From assembly GCA_050181295.1 (NCBI GenBank), contig JBFXDI010000040.1, positions 1-30,010 on the forward strand: 30,010 nucleotides of DNA, written 5' to 3'. The DNA comes from JBFXDI01 sp050181295 (GTDB lineage: Bacteria > Pseudomonadota > Alphaproteobacteria > Rhizobiales > Aestuariivirgaceae). The translations under genes were made by a program, and so were the position numbers. Shown here piece by piece: positions 8,901 through 16,051 of this stretch; the stretch's first letter is position 1, and every line of letters starts with the position of its first letter. The notes beneath the pieces were generated by a model that did not search any database, had not been told where the DNA came from, and saw only the letters and a list, made by a program, of their open reading frames with translations.

Positions 8901-9365
8901 GAGGTCGGGCGCCTGCATGCGAGCGACGCGTTCCGGCAGGACCTCGAGCGCCAGTTCGAGGGTTCCTATCGGTTGAGGTTCCATCTCGCACCGCCGCTGC
9001 TTGCGCGCCGCGATCCGGTGACGGGCGAGCCCCGCAAGATGGCGTTCGGCCCGTGGATGCTCGGCGTCCTTCGGCTGCTCTCGCGGCTGAAGGGCTTGCG
9101 GGGAACGACCTTTGACATCTTTGGCTACACGGCGGAGCGCAGCCTGGAGCGCCAGCTCATCCGCGAATACGAGACGACGATCGAAGGGCTGCTCCCGGAG
9201 CTCGGCTCCCACAATCATGCGACGGCCGTCTCCATCGCCTCGCTGCCCGAAACAATCCGCGGCTTCGGCCATGTGAAGCTGGCGTCGATCGCCAAGGCGA
9301 AGGACCGGGAATGTGAGCTTCTCGAAACCTACAGCCGGCCGCAGGTGCTGGCGGCGGCGGAATGA
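5928..9365 (+). CDS. Indolepyruvate:ferredoxin oxidoreductase family protein (fused)
   Basis: A 1145-aa fused 2-oxoacid:ferredoxin oxidoreductase that would convert a 2-oxo acid (aryl-pyruvates in known members) plus CoA to acyl-CoA, CO2 and reduced ferredoxin in the cytoplasm. Order: pyrimidine-binding/alpha region (about 1-400, GYVTGYRGSPLATYD); thiamine-diphosphate domain with CSGCPHN (428-434), TQMGADG (466-472) and GDG(492-494)...N521; an Fe-S region with Cys626, 629, 632 and 638, then Cys659, 665 and 670; a gamma-type domain from about 707 with GVGGAG (713-718) and GLAQKGGAV; and a C-terminal extension seen in the fused bacterial type. GTG at 5928 follows GCGAGGAC. It is the first gene of the operon. 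Its oxo acid is probably made by the flavoprotein and RidA protein downstream; the true substrate is unknown. Confidence 0.92.
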   Translation: MIHVSLDDKYDLAEGRIFLTGVQALVRLPLVQRRRDEEAGLNTAGYVTGYRGSPLATYDMQLLRGRKWLETANVRFQPGLNEDLALTSVWGSQQAEARGDGKHDGVFALWYGKGAGIDRSGDAFRHGNNAGSSRNGGVLILMGDDHRAESSSAVHASEFSMADFNVPVLNPADIQDILDFGLLGIAMSRFTGSWVSLKCNHDVVESGASILVDENRARPVLPTDFKLPPGGLNLRIPDTPLAQEARVIDWRLPAIKAFCRANGIDRTVFKPKGARLGIVTTGKAYLEVLQALEDLRIDTADAEHWGIALYKVGMPWPLEPEGVKAFCEGLDTILCVEEKRGLIEPQVKDILFAERNVRSVIGKHDEAGRTLFPATGTLSSNRIGIEIGRRLLEAREDAALRSRWEELEAREAPRDAAILPFARKPYFCSGCPHNRSTVVPEGSRGGAGTGCNYMVMWMDRRSDGYTQMGADGTNWIGEAPFSKRDHMFQNMGDGTYNHSGLLAIRACIAAGVNITFKILYNDAVAMTGGQVHDGPLSVAGIARQVLAEGVQQVVVVADDPARNAGIPNVTLRHRDEIDAVQRELREVPGVTVLIYDQMCATEKRRRRKRGLLDDPQKRAFINHQVCEGCGDCGVKSNCVSILPKETDFGRKRMIDQHSCNKDYSCLDGFCPSFVTVEGGRLRRPEVVKAAPADPLPEPSVPALDHPYGIVIAGVGGAGIVTTSSILGMAAHLDGKGCTTLDMMGLAQKGGAVTSHIRIARDPSASRAARIPEGSADLVLGCDIMSVAGVEPLSTIARDRCEVIVNTNEIIPGEFTRTPDLEFPSQSLRHQIEATAGRKAVRYLDATAMAKEVTGDPITTNMLLVGFAFQQGLVPLSREAIHRAVEINGASVEANLAAFEAGRRLFADLQRKPVTSNRQAEPKPDLATGLDGLIDARAAFLTDYQDEAYAERYRRFVGKVREVEAARVPPSAALTAAVARNLAKLMAYKDEYEVGRLHASDAFRQDLERQFEGSYRLRFHLAPPLLARRDPVTGEPRKMAFGPWMLGVLRLLSRLKGLRGTTFDIFGYTAERSLERQLIREYETTIEGLLPELGSHNHATAVSIASLPETIRGFGHVKLASIAKAKDRECELLETYSRPQVLAAAE

Positions 9366-9391
9366 CAGTGCCGTGACGGACAGGAAGTGAC

Positions 9392-10636
9392 ATGAGCAAG
9401 AAGGTCATCGTCATAGGGGCCGGCGTGGTCGGCATGGGCTGCGCCGCCTATCTGCAAAGGGCCGGCCACGACGTGACCGTGATCGACCGCGTCGATCCCG
9501 GCCGCTCGACCTCCTATGGCAATGGCGGCGGCATCGCCAGCACCTTCGTGCTGCCGCTCGCCATGCCGGGTCTCATGAAAAAGTACGTGAAATACTATTT
9601 CGACCCGGAGGGGCCGGTCTCGGTGCGCTGGTCGCACATGCCGGCCATGGCGTCCTTCCTCTGGCAGTTCTGGCGCAACTGCCGTCCAGATCGCGTGAAG
9701 CATTGCACCGAGGCCTTGGCGGCTTTCATGCCGCCCGCTTATGCGGCCTGGAAGCCGCTCTTCGAGGAAGCGGGACTCATGCCGCTCGTCCGGCACGACG
9801 GGGGCTTGTGGATCTACAGGGACGAGGCGGCGCTCCAGCAGGACGGGCCCTTCTGGCAGGGTCGGCGCGACAAGGGACTGGAGTTTCACAAGCTCAACGA
9901 GGACGAGCTCCGCCAGATGGAGCCCGCGATCTCGCGCGACTGGAAGGCGGCGGTGCTGGAGCCCGACTGGCACTTCGTACGCGATCCATACAAGGTCGTG
10001 GCAGGACTTGCGGGCCTCGTGCGCCAGCGTGGCGGAAACATCCTGAAGGAAGAGGTCCAGGACTTCGACCGGGGACCGGATGGCGTGCGTGCCGTCCTCA
10101 CGGACAAGGGCCGTCACGCCTGTGACGCCGTCGTCGTCGCCTGCGGGGCATGGTCCGACAGGCTCGCGCGGAAGCTCGGCAGCAGGGTGCCCCTGGAGAG
10201 CCAGCGCGGCTACCACGTGACGCTTCCGAATGCCGGGGTCGAGACCAAGCATCTGGTGGTCGTCGGCGCCGCCAAGATCGCCATCACGACCATGGACATG
10301 GGCGTTCGGATCGTCGGCGCTTCCGCTTTTCCCGGCGTCGACGCGCCGCCCGACTGGCGCCAGTCGAGGATGGTCCTGACCTGGGGCAAGCGCGTGCTCC
10401 CCGGCCTCAACGACGAGGGCATGACCGAGTGGTTCGGCGAGCGTCCGCTCACCCCGGACTCGCTTCCCGTGCTCGGGCGCTCGCCGCATTTCCCGAATGC
10501 CTTCTATGCCTTCGGGCACAGCCACATGGGACTGACGACCGGCGCCGTCACGGGTAAGCTCATCGCCGAAGAGGTGAGCGGACGGCCGACCACCATCGAC
10601 CTTTCGCCTTTCCGCATCGACCGCGCTTACTGCTGA
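9392..10636 (+). CDS. FAD-dependent oxidoreductase, D-amino-acid dehydrogenase-like (DAO family)
   Basis: A 414-aa flavoprotein of the DadA/DAO family. It should oxidise an amino acid, likely the D-enantiomer or a secondary amine, to an imino acid. Seen: the N-terminal FAD Rossmann motif VIGAGVVGMGCAAYLQRAGHD (GxGxxG at 9-14), the acidic residue binding ribose (VIDR, about 31-32), YGNGGGIAS (42-50), and the C-terminal FAD motif GHSHMGLTTGAVTGKLIAEE. ATG at 9392 has ACAGGAAG upstream, 26 nt after the oxidoreductase gene. Its neighbours, a racemase-fold protein and an imine deaminase, support amino-acid oxidation rather than glycerol-phosphate or sarcosine oxidation. The side-chain preference cannot be read. 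Confidence 0.88.
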   Translation: MSKKVIVIGAGVVGMGCAAYLQRAGHDVTVIDRVDPGRSTSYGNGGGIASTFVLPLAMPGLMKKYVKYYFDPEGPVSVRWSHMPAMASFLWQFWRNCRPDRVKHCTEALAAFMPPAYAAWKPLFEEAGLMPLVRHDGGLWIYRDEAALQQDGPFWQGRRDKGLEFHKLNEDELRQMEPAISRDWKAAVLEPDWHFVRDPYKVVAGLAGLVRQRGGNILKEEVQDFDRGPDGVRAVLTDKGRHACDAVVVACGAWSDRLARKLGSRVPLESQRGYHVTLPNAGVETKHLVVVGAAKIAITTMDMGVRIVGASAFPGVDAPPDWRQSRMVLTWGKRVLPGLNDEGMTEWFGERPLTPDSLPVLGRSPHFPNAFYAFGHSHMGLTTGAVTGKLIAEEVSGRPTTIDLSPFRIDRAYC

Positions 10637-10663
10637 GCGCGTCTGGCATCGAAGGAGGAGCGC

Positions 10664-11395
10664 ATGCCGAAATACAAGGTCCGGGCCGCCGACAGCTACG
10701 GCCACGCCATCGGAATCCTGCTGTTGGATTATCAGGGGCCGTTCATCCCGGGCGATGTGGGAAACGCCTCGACCTACGGCTATCCCGTTCTCTACAAGCC
10801 GGTGAAGGGCCTGACCTTCGACCGCGTGCTGGCGAGCGATCCCGACTGCGAGCCGCTGATCGTTGAAGCGGCGAAGGAGCTCGAGGCCGCGGGCGTGCGC
10901 GGCATCTCCAGCGACTGCGGCTTCCTCATCGCCTACCAGAAGGCCGTGAGCCAGGCGGTCAAGGTGCCGGTCTGCCTGTCGAGCCTCCTGCAGCTCCCGT
11001 TCCTGACGCAGCTCTTCGCCGAAGGCCGTCCCGTGGGCTGCATCACGGCCACCCGCAGGAGCCTCGGCAACCGCGTGCTGGAGCTGGCCGGCGTGCGCGA
11101 CGACATGAACATCGTGATTAGCGGCATGGAGGACAGGCCGCACTTCGCGAGCGCCATTCTGGGTGGCGCGGACGAGCTCGATTCCGACTTGATCGAGGCC
11201 GAGACGGTGGAGGCCGCCCGCGAGCTCCAGGCGAGCCGGCCGGACCTCGCCGCCATCATGATCGAATGCTCGATGCTGCCCCCCTATTCCAGGGCGGTGC
11301 AGGAGGCGACCGGGGTGCCGGTCTTCGACTTCATCACCATGATCGACTACGTCCAGGCGGGAGCGCACCAGCGCGCCTACCAGGGCCTCTATTGA
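10664..11395 (+). CDS. Aspartate/glutamate racemase superfamily protein
   Basis: A 243-aa cofactor-independent racemase-fold protein. The superfamily uses two cysteines as acid and base on opposite faces of the alpha carbon. Both are present in suitable settings: Cys85 (SSDCGFL) and Cys202 (IECSMLPPY), one per half. RPVGCITATRRSL (about 122-134) resembles the second-half phosphate/carboxylate loop. Family members include aspartate, glutamate and hydantoin racemases and maleate isomerase, so the reaction is not certain. Between a D-amino-acid-dehydrogenase-like gene and a RidA gene, interconversion of amino-acid enantiomers is the simplest reading. The gaps of 27 and 29 nt to its neighbours fit one transcript. 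Confidence 0.8.
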   Translation: MPKYKVRAADSYGHAIGILLLDYQGPFIPGDVGNASTYGYPVLYKPVKGLTFDRVLASDPDCEPLIVEAAKELEAAGVRGISSDCGFLIAYQKAVSQAVKVPVCLSSLLQLPFLTQLFAEGRPVGCITATRRSLGNRVLELAGVRDDMNIVISGMEDRPHFASAILGGADELDSDLIEAETVEAARELQASRPDLAAIMIECSMLPPYSRAVQEATGVPVFDFITMIDYVQAGAHQRAYQGLY

Positions 11396-11424
11396 ACCAA
11401 GCAAGCTGAAAGGAAGAAGTGCCG

Positions 11425-11910
11425 ATGGCGGAAATCGAAGCGAAGCTCGAGAAGATGGGTCTGGTCCTGCCGAAGGAGCTCATCACTCCCGCGGGCCTCA
11501 CGCTCCCCTTCAAGCCGGTGATCGTGCGGGGCAATCGCGCCTATATCTCGGGCCATGCTCCACAGGAGCCGGGCGGCGCCATCTGCGGACCTTTCGGCAA
11601 GGTGGGCAAGGAACTGACCGTCGAGCAGGGCTACGAGGCGGCGAAGCTCGTGGGCCTTTCCGTCCTCGGCAGCCTGAAGCGCGCGCTCGGCGACCTCGAC
11701 CGCGTGACCGCCTGGCTCAGGGTGCTCGGCATGGTCAATGTCGCGCCGGGCTTCAACAAGACGACGCTCGTCATCAACGGCTTCAGCGAGCTCATCGTCG
11801 AGCTTTACGGTCCCGAGCGCGGCGCTCATACGCGCTCTGCCGTCGGCATGGCTGTGCTGCCCATCGACATTCCGGTCGAGATCGAGGCCGAGGTGGAGAT
11901 CGCCACCTGA
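11425..11910 (+). CDS. RidA/YjgF/YER057c family imine deaminase
   Basis: A 161-aa member of the longer RidA-like subgroup (classical RidA is about 130 aa). RidA proteins hydrolyse reactive enamine/imine products of amino-acid-oxidising enzymes to 2-oxo acids and ammonia. Seen: YISGHAPQ (40-47), the C-terminal block TRSAVGMAVLPIDIPVEIEAE with Arg137 at the place of the carboxylate-binding Arg of RidA, and the closing VEIEAEVEI strand. ATG 11425 lies 10 nt after AGGA; an in-frame GTG at 11419 is an alternative. Placement after an imine-forming flavoprotein is good functional support: it should convert the imino acid to the 2-oxo acid used by the first gene's enzyme (inference). Confidence 0.9.
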   Translation: MAEIEAKLEKMGLVLPKELITPAGLTLPFKPVIVRGNRAYISGHAPQEPGGAICGPFGKVGKELTVEQGYEAAKLVGLSVLGSLKRALGDLDRVTAWLRVLGMVNVAPGFNKTTLVINGFSELIVELYGPERGAHTRSAVGMAVLPIDIPVEIEAEVEIAT

Positions 11911-11930
11911 ACGACCGCTAGGCCAAAGCG

Positions 11931-12689
11931 ATGCCCGTCCTGACGGAAACGGTCGAACCCGGCATCGTCTGCGTCACGCTGAGCAATCCTGCCCGGCGCA
12001 ACGCCCTGGATCTCGAGATGTTCGGGGGGCTGGCCGCGCTCTGGCCCAGCCTCTCGGAGGCTCCGGAGGTCGACGCCGTGATCCTGCGTGGCGAGGGAGA
12101 CGCCTTCAGTGCCGGCGCCGACCTCGCCTCGCATCTCGACCGGCGCGAGGGGATCGACGACCTGATCGACCGTGCGCTCCTGAAAACCCGGTTCTTCGCA
12201 ACTCCTCTCATCGCGGCCATACGAGGACCCTGCGTTGCCGGCGCGCTGGAACTGGTCCTTGCGGCCGACATTCGCATCGCGGCGGAGGATGCGCGCCTCG
12301 GTTTCCCGGAGACGACCTACGGCATCCTGCCTTCGGGCGGGGGCGCCATGAAGCTCGCCGACCAGATCGGCCATGCGAGGGCCACGGACCTGCTGCTCAC
12401 CGGCCGCCTGATTTCCGGCCGCGAGGCCGAGCGCATCGGGCTCGTCAGCGAATGCTGCCCTGCGGAAGCCGTGTGGGGGACGGCGCTGGCACGGGCGAAG
12501 ACGCTCGCCTCGAACAGCCGTGTCGCGGTGCGCGCGACCAAGCGGGCCATGGCGTTGAGCACCCTCCCGCGCTATCAGGCGCAGGAACCCAAGGAACGGG
12601 AGATCGTGGCGGAAGTGCGCATCAGTGGCCATCCAGAAGAGGGCAAGGCCGCTTTCCTCGAGAAGCGGCGTCCGCTATTCCGCAGGTGA
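11931..12689 (+). CDS. Enoyl-CoA hydratase/isomerase (crotonase) family protein
   Basis: A 252-aa crotonase-fold enzyme acting on acyl-CoA thioesters. Oxyanion-hole segments are FSAGADLASH (about 59-68) and GPCVAGALEL (99-108). Both catalytic glutamates of hydratases appear to be present: Glu107 in GALEL and Glu127 in FPETTYG. The usual GGG of the second oxyanion loop is AGA, a mild departure. Presence of both Glu favours hydration or dehydration, but isomerase, thioesterase-like or ring-opening activities exist in this fold. It is 20 nt after the RidA gene and 5 nt before the TetR gene, and would act on the acyl-CoA made by the operon's first enzyme. Confidence 0.88.
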   Translation: MPVLTETVEPGIVCVTLSNPARRNALDLEMFGGLAALWPSLSEAPEVDAVILRGEGDAFSAGADLASHLDRREGIDDLIDRALLKTRFFATPLIAAIRGPCVAGALELVLAADIRIAAEDARLGFPETTYGILPSGGGAMKLADQIGHARATDLLLTGRLISGREAERIGLVSECCPAEAVWGTALARAKTLASNSRVAVRATKRAMALSTLPRYQAQEPKEREIVAEVRISGHPEEGKAAFLEKRRPLFRR

Positions 12690-12694
12690 CAGCC

Positions 12695-13366
12695 ATGGAT
12701 GAAGCGAGCACGAGACAGCCGGCCGCCGGGCGCTCCGCCGCCAAGGCTTCGCCCCGCAAGCTGACCCGCGCCGAGAAGGGCAAGAAGATCAAGCAGGACC
12801 TCTTCAACGCCGCCGCCAGGGTGGTGGGCGAGGTCGGCTACTCGAACGCCCAGGTGTCGCGCATCACCGCCGCGGCAAATGTCGGACAGGGCACCTTCTA
12901 CAACCATTTCCAGTCGCGCCAGGATCTGTTCGACCAGCTTCTTCCGACGCTCGGCGCGGAGCTCCTCGACTTCATCCGCGAGAAGGCGGTCAACGCGCCC
13001 AATGCCTACGAGCGCGAGAAGCGGAGCCTCGTCGCCTTCTTCGAGTTCCTGAAGGTCAAGCCCGAGTTCTACCGCATCCTCTACGAGGCGGAGGTCTTCG
13101 CGCCGAAGGCGTTCGAGGCGCATGTGCAGCGTATCGCCAGCGCCTATGTGCGCACGCTGGAGCGCGACGCCGCCCATGGCGACATCATGCCCATGGACAG
13201 GGATGCCTTGGAGGTCCTCGCCTACACATTGATGGGCGCGCGCCATTACCTTTGCATGCGCTTCGCTCGCTCCGACGGCCGCGCGAGTGATCCGCCCCAA
13301 TGGGTGATCGACACCTACATGCGGCTTTTCTCGGAGGGCATCTCCTCCCGCATGGGCAAAAGTTGA
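12695..13366 (+). CDS. TetR/AcrR family transcriptional regulator
   Basis: A 223-aa TetR-type repressor. A basic N-terminal tail (residues 1-33, many Lys/Arg/Ala) precedes the helix-turn-helix domain, QDLFNAAARVVGEVGYSNAQ, then ITAAANVGQGTFYNHFQSRQ (about 57-76), the family hallmark. The C-terminal part is helical and should bind an acyl-CoA or pathway ligand. The frame stays open far upstream, but ATG 12695 is chosen: it sits 5 nt after the hydratase stop and gives a normal length. As the last gene of the operon it is probably autoregulated; the dyad at 5845 and its copy at 15342 are its best operator candidates. It converges on the BVMO gene with only 7 nt between. Confidence 0.92.
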   Translation: MDEASTRQPAAGRSAAKASPRKLTRAEKGKKIKQDLFNAAARVVGEVGYSNAQVSRITAAANVGQGTFYNHFQSRQDLFDQLLPTLGAELLDFIREKAVNAPNAYEREKRSLVAFFEFLKVKPEFYRILYEAEVFAPKAFEAHVQRIASAYVRTLERDAAHGDIMPMDRDALEVLAYTLMGARHYLCMRFARSDGRASDPPQWVIDTYMRLFSEGISSRMGKS

Positions 13367-13373
13367 GACCGCT

Positions 13374-15287
13374 TCAGGCGGCTGGGGTCGTCTTGTAGTC
13401 CCCAAGATCGGGATCGTGCGTCATCGCCCAGTAGTCGACGAAGCGCCAGGGGGACGGCGAGAAGACGCGGCCCTGGCGGTTGCGGTAGTAGGTCGACATG
13501 CCGGGATGCGTCCAGATGAGCTGCTCGTGTTCCGAATCCACCTTGCGCACATAAGCGTCATGCACGTCCTGCCTGACGTCGATTGCCGCGATGTCGCGGG
13601 AGATCATTTCGACAAGCAAGGCACTGATATAGCGGGTCTGGCATTCCGCCTGGAAGATCACGCTCCCGCCATGCGCCGGCCCCGAGTTCGGCCCGAGCAT
13701 GCAGAAGAAGTTCGGGAACCCCGGCACGGTGACGCCGAGATAGGCGGTCGGGTTCTCGTCCGCCCAGGCTTCCGCGAGGTCGAGCCCGCCGCGCCCCTTG
13801 ATGTTGAGGCGCGCCGCCATCTCGGTCACCTTGAAGCCGGTGGAATAGACGATGATGTCCGCGCGCCGCTTCTGGCCGTCCTCCGTCTCGATCCCGTCCT
13901 GGACGATGCGCCGGATCGGTGTGTCAACGAGCTCGACCGTGGGCTTGAGCAGCGTGCGGTACCAGCCGTTGTCGAGCAGGATGCGCTTTCCGTAGGGCGG
14001 ATAGGACGGCACGCACTTCTCGACCAGGTCCTTGCGGTCGCCAAGCTCGGAGAGGATGAAGTCCGTGAGCTCCTGCCGGTGCCGGTCGTTGATCCGGTTG
14101 ACGGCCCGCTCCGGATGCGGCCACGCCGGATCCTTCCTGAGAAACGGCAGGAGACCGTCGCCGTAGCGCCAGAACATGTTGAACCGGAACCACTCCGCAT
14201 AGAACGGCATGTGCTCGAGCAGCCATTGGGCGCCCTCGCCGATGTTGTCCGAATAGCCGGCGATGGGCCGCGACCATTGCGGGCTGCGCTGGTAGACCGC
14301 CACCGAACGCACGTCATCGGCGATGGCAGGCACGAGCTGCATGGCGGTGGCGCCGGTGCCGATCACGGCCACGCGCTTGTCCTTGACGCCCAGGCCCTCG
14401 GGCCACAGCGCCGAATGGAACGAAGGGCCGCAGAAGCGCGAGACCCCCTCGATCTCCGGCATGATGGGATCGTTGAGCTGCCCGACCGCGCTGACGAGGA
14501 AGGCAGACGCGATCTCATGCGTGCCTTCGTCGTCCTCGACCTGCGAGATCCAGCGCCGCGAGGCCTCGTCCCAGCGCGAGGAGAGGAGGCGGGTGCGGAA
14601 GCGGATGTGCTGGCGCAAACCGTGCTCATCCGCCGCCTTGTTCAGATAATCGAGTACCTCCTCGCGCCTCGAGAAGTAGCGGCTCCAGCGATAGCGGCGC
14701 CCGAAGGAGAAGGAATAGGAATGGTTGGGCGTGTCGACGCCGCAGCCCGGATAGCGATTGACGTACCAGGTGCCGCCGAGATCGTCGTTCTTCTCGACGA
14801 TCGTATAGGGGATGCCGAGCCGGCCGAGCGCGTGGCCGAGGGACAGGGCGCAGACCCCTGCCCCGACGATAAGGACGTTCGCCTGCTCCAGCCGATCAGG
14901 TGCCGGTGTCTCGGTCCATCGGGCCTCGCGCGGGACGATGCCCATTTCCTCGCGCGTGAGTTGCCCGTATTCCGCCGGCACGGCCTCGCCGAGGCACACG
15001 CTCATCATCCGCTGCATTAGATCATCGCCCGGATCCTTGAGCGCCGGCTCGAGGCGTCCCGATCGCAGGAGCCTCAGGGCCTCCGACCTGACCTCGGCGC
15101 AGACCTCCTCAGGTAGTCCAGCACTCGGGTCCGGAACGAGGCGCACGTCGCGCTTCGGCGTGTAAGGGGGTTCGAGCCAGCGGGTATCCCCCGTCAGATG
15201 CACGAGGCACATCAGCAGCACGCGGATGTCCGCCTGCGCGAGCGCGGCGATGAGGTCAGCTTCCTGGGGTCTGGCCATCACGTTCAT
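13374..15287 (-). CDS. Flavin-containing Baeyer-Villiger monooxygenase, HAPMO-like
   Basis: A 637-aa FAD/NADPH-dependent class B monooxygenase that would insert oxygen next to a ketone to make an ester or lactone. The BVMO fingerprint FxGxxxHxxxWP is exact (FCGPSFHSALWP, Phe285 to Pro296). Two Rossmann motifs flank it: GAGVCALSLG (142-151) and VIGTGATAMQL (308-318). Arg334 (YQRSPQW) matches the catalytic Arg. About 130 extra N-terminal residues (LVHLTGDTRWL and following) match the extension of 4-hydroxyacetophenone monooxygenase, itself about 640 aa. ATG 15287 is chosen; ATG 15278 is possible, and neither has a clear Shine-Dalgarno sequence. The gene has its own promoter containing the shared operator, so it may belong to the TetR regulon. 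An aryl-ketone substrate is suggested by family only. Confidence 0.92.
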   Translation of the reverse strand: MNVMARPQEADLIAALAQADIRVLLMCLVHLTGDTRWLEPPYTPKRDVRLVPDPSAGLPEEVCAEVRSEALRLLRSGRLEPALKDPGDDLMQRMMSVCLGEAVPAEYGQLTREEMGIVPREARWTETPAPDRLEQANVLIVGAGVCALSLGHALGRLGIPYTIVEKNDDLGGTWYVNRYPGCGVDTPNHSYSFSFGRRYRWSRYFSRREEVLDYLNKAADEHGLRQHIRFRTRLLSSRWDEASRRWISQVEDDEGTHEIASAFLVSAVGQLNDPIMPEIEGVSRFCGPSFHSALWPEGLGVKDKRVAVIGTGATAMQLVPAIADDVRSVAVYQRSPQWSRPIAGYSDNIGEGAQWLLEHMPFYAEWFRFNMFWRYGDGLLPFLRKDPAWPHPERAVNRINDRHRQELTDFILSELGDRKDLVEKCVPSYPPYGKRILLDNGWYRTLLKPTVELVDTPIRRIVQDGIETEDGQKRRADIIVYSTGFKVTEMAARLNIKGRGGLDLAEAWADENPTAYLGVTVPGFPNFFCMLGPNSGPAHGGSVIFQAECQTRYISALLVEMISRDIAAIDVRQDVHDAYVRKVDSEHEQLIWTHPGMSTYYRNRQGRVFSPSPWRFVDYWAMTHDPDLGDYKTTPAA

Positions 15288-15334
15288 GGGTCGGCCCGAT
15301 AGCTTCAGCCGGTCATGGCCGGCTCGTCAGTCTT

Positions 15335-15363
15335 AAAATAATGAATGGTGATTCACCAATCAA
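15335..15363 (-). promoter_or_regulatory. Sigma-70-like promoter for the BVMO gene
   Basis: On the minus strand TTGATT (15363-15358) and TATTTT (15340-15335) are separated by exactly 17 nt, giving a transcript start near 15328 and a leader of about 40 nt before ATG 15287. The dyad operator lies in the spacer and overlaps the -35 box, a standard arrangement for repression. Confidence 0.65.
15342..15362. promoter_or_regulatory. Candidate TetR operator, copy 2, in the BVMO promoter
   Basis: TGAAT-GGTG-ATTCA (15342-15355) is a perfect dyad; an overlapping dyad TGGTGA-T-TCACCA covers 15346-15358. The site aligns without gaps to 5846-5866, sharing 16 of 21 bases. The C-to-T and G-to-A differences at dyad positions 5 and 10 compensate each other, so the symmetry itself is kept. 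Consensus: TGAAYGGWGRTTCACC. Confidence 0.7.
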
Positions 15364-15459
15364 GTTTTATGTGCGCTTGTCCCGATGATTTTCTGGGGCG
15401 AGGCCACTTTCCTCGATTTTTCTAGGTGCGAAGCAGCAACCCCGCTCAGGATCGCCGAA

Positions 15460-15894
15460 CTAGGCTTTTGCTTCAAACTTTGGGAGCGCCAGCGCGCGCT
15501 CGCGGAACTCGCCCTCGATAGCCCTCGCCTTCCGCTGCTTCAGGTCGAAAAGCACGGTCTTGGTCTCCGACGTGGCGAACAGCGTGTCGCGGCCGTCCTC
15601 GACCAGATGGTGCAGGACGGTGATGGAGGATCGCCCCACCTCCACGATCCAGCTTTTGACCAGCATCACTGTGCCGGAGCGGATCTCATGACGGTATTCG
15701 ATGACCTGCCGGATATCGGCCCAGCCCAGCCCCTTCTCGGCAAGGTCCGGCATTCTCGCAACGTGGTTGAGGATGCCGAAGCAAGCCGCGTCAAACACTG
15801 CGGCGTAGAATTGCGTGTTCATGTGGCCCATGTGGTCGCACTGCCAGGGATAGACGGCGTTGCGGTAGGTCTCGATGGCGCTTCCTGTCTGCAT
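15460..15894 (-). CDS. Acyl-CoA thioesterase, hotdog fold (4HBT-like)
   Basis: A 144-aa thioesterase of the 4-hydroxybenzoyl-CoA thioesterase type, which hydrolyses an acyl-CoA to free acid and CoA. Seen: the N-terminal active-site block WQCDHMGHMNTQFYAAVFD (17-35) with Asp20 at the place of the catalytic Asp, then the central helix FDAACFGILNHVARM and the strands VMLVKSWIVEVGRSSITVLH. The frame is open further upstream, but ATG 15894 has GGAAGGG (15907-15901) 6 nt before it and gives the normal family length. It lies upstream of the BVMO gene on the same strand, but 172 nt and a separate promoter intervene. It may release the product of the acyl-CoA operon across the way, though substrate is unknown. 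Confidence 0.87.
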   Translation of the reverse strand: MQTGSAIETYRNAVYPWQCDHMGHMNTQFYAAVFDAACFGILNHVARMPDLAEKGLGWADIRQVIEYRHEIRSGTVMLVKSWIVEVGRSSITVLHHLVEDGRDTLFATSETKTVLFDLKQRKARAIEGEFRERALALPKFEAKA

Positions 15895-16051
15895 GGCATG
15901 CCCTTCCCGATCCATGGCCAGCCCTGCGGTTACGCGATCCGCAGCGGGTAAATCAAGCGCTGGCGCTCCACCCGATCCTGCACTAGGTTCCCCGCCAGCC
16001 AGCCGACGCGCCAGCCAATTCCATTCCTCGACGAGCCTTGGAGCGATCAGC

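Noticed and set aside
6321..9272. 983-codon open frame on the minus strand
   Set aside because: It lies opposite the oxidoreductase gene, which has clear cofactor motifs; the long frame is a by-product of high GC and has no domain resemblance.
13364..13382. Small hairpin between the convergent TetR and BVMO genes
   Set aside because: Only about 4-5 bp of stem with no T-run, mostly inside the end of the BVMO gene; too weak to call a terminator.
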